Shown: one piece after another, positions 7,285 through 7,357 of the stretch
Layout of the letters: each line of letters starts with the position of its first letter
Position numbering within the stretch: position 1 is the stretch's first letter
Assembly: GCA_947461645.1 (NCBI GenBank)
Contig: CANHMN010000085.1
Location: 1 to 7,357 of the forward strand
Length of the DNA: 7,357 bases
Origin: Chitinophagaceae bacterium
GTDB taxonomy: Bacteria > Bacteroidota > Bacteroidia > Chitinophagales > Chitinophagaceae
Direction of reading: 5' to 3'
Notes under the pieces: generated by a model
Seen by the model: only the letters and a program-made list of their open reading frames with translations
What the model was told of the DNA's origin: nothing
Databases searched by the model: none
Made by a program: the position numbers and the translations under genes

Positions 7285-7357
7285 GTTGGTTGTTTTATTT
7301 TTTGGGATTATTAAGGCTAGTATTGTCCTTTTGTTAGTTTTTTTTATAGAATTAGGA

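Overview
This is an AT-rich window, apparently from the chromosome of a member of the Bacteroidota, most likely a Chitinophagales or Sphingobacteriales-type lineage. The evidence is the protein style (a secreted protein ending its signal peptide in HAQQ, and a lipoprotein with the lipobox LTGC), start codons preceded by A-rich sequence without clear Shine-Dalgarno motifs, and two TAnnTTTG boxes that match the Bacteroidota -7 promoter element, both in the only sizeable intergenic gap. I cannot assign a genus.

Layout. Positions 1-1254 (+) hold the end of a gene pair for nucleotide-activated heptose: a sugar-1-phosphate nucleotidyltransferase of the HddC type, cut by the left edge, followed 16 bases later by a GmhB-type HAD phosphatase. 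Positions 1324-2265 (+) encode a secreted protein of unknown function. It converges with lepA (elongation factor 4, 2273-4090, -), leaving only 7 bases between the stops. A 198-base divergent gap (4091-4288) separates lepA from a small PRC-barrel protein (4289-4708, +). That gene converges, with 5 bases between stops, on a leftward run of three closely spaced genes: tpiA (triosephosphate isomerase, 7284-6520), a Wzx/MATE-like polysaccharide flippase (6488-5286) and an NlpC/P60 cell-wall hydrolase lipoprotein (5268-4714).

Function. HddC and GmhB act in the same pathway (GDP-D-glycero-D-manno-heptose), which feeds surface glycans. The flippase and the NlpC/P60 lipoprotein also act at the envelope. 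LepA and TpiA are housekeeping proteins. The tpiA-flippase-nlpC run has 31- and 17-base spacers and may be one transcript.

I saw no mobile element, CRISPR array, tRNA, rRNA, riboswitch or convincing intrinsic terminator. Overall this is an ordinary core-genome region. The points worth a second look are a degenerate zinc loop in the GmhB-like phosphatase, the uncharacterised secreted protein, and the unusual company of the flippase. I found no new multi-gene system.
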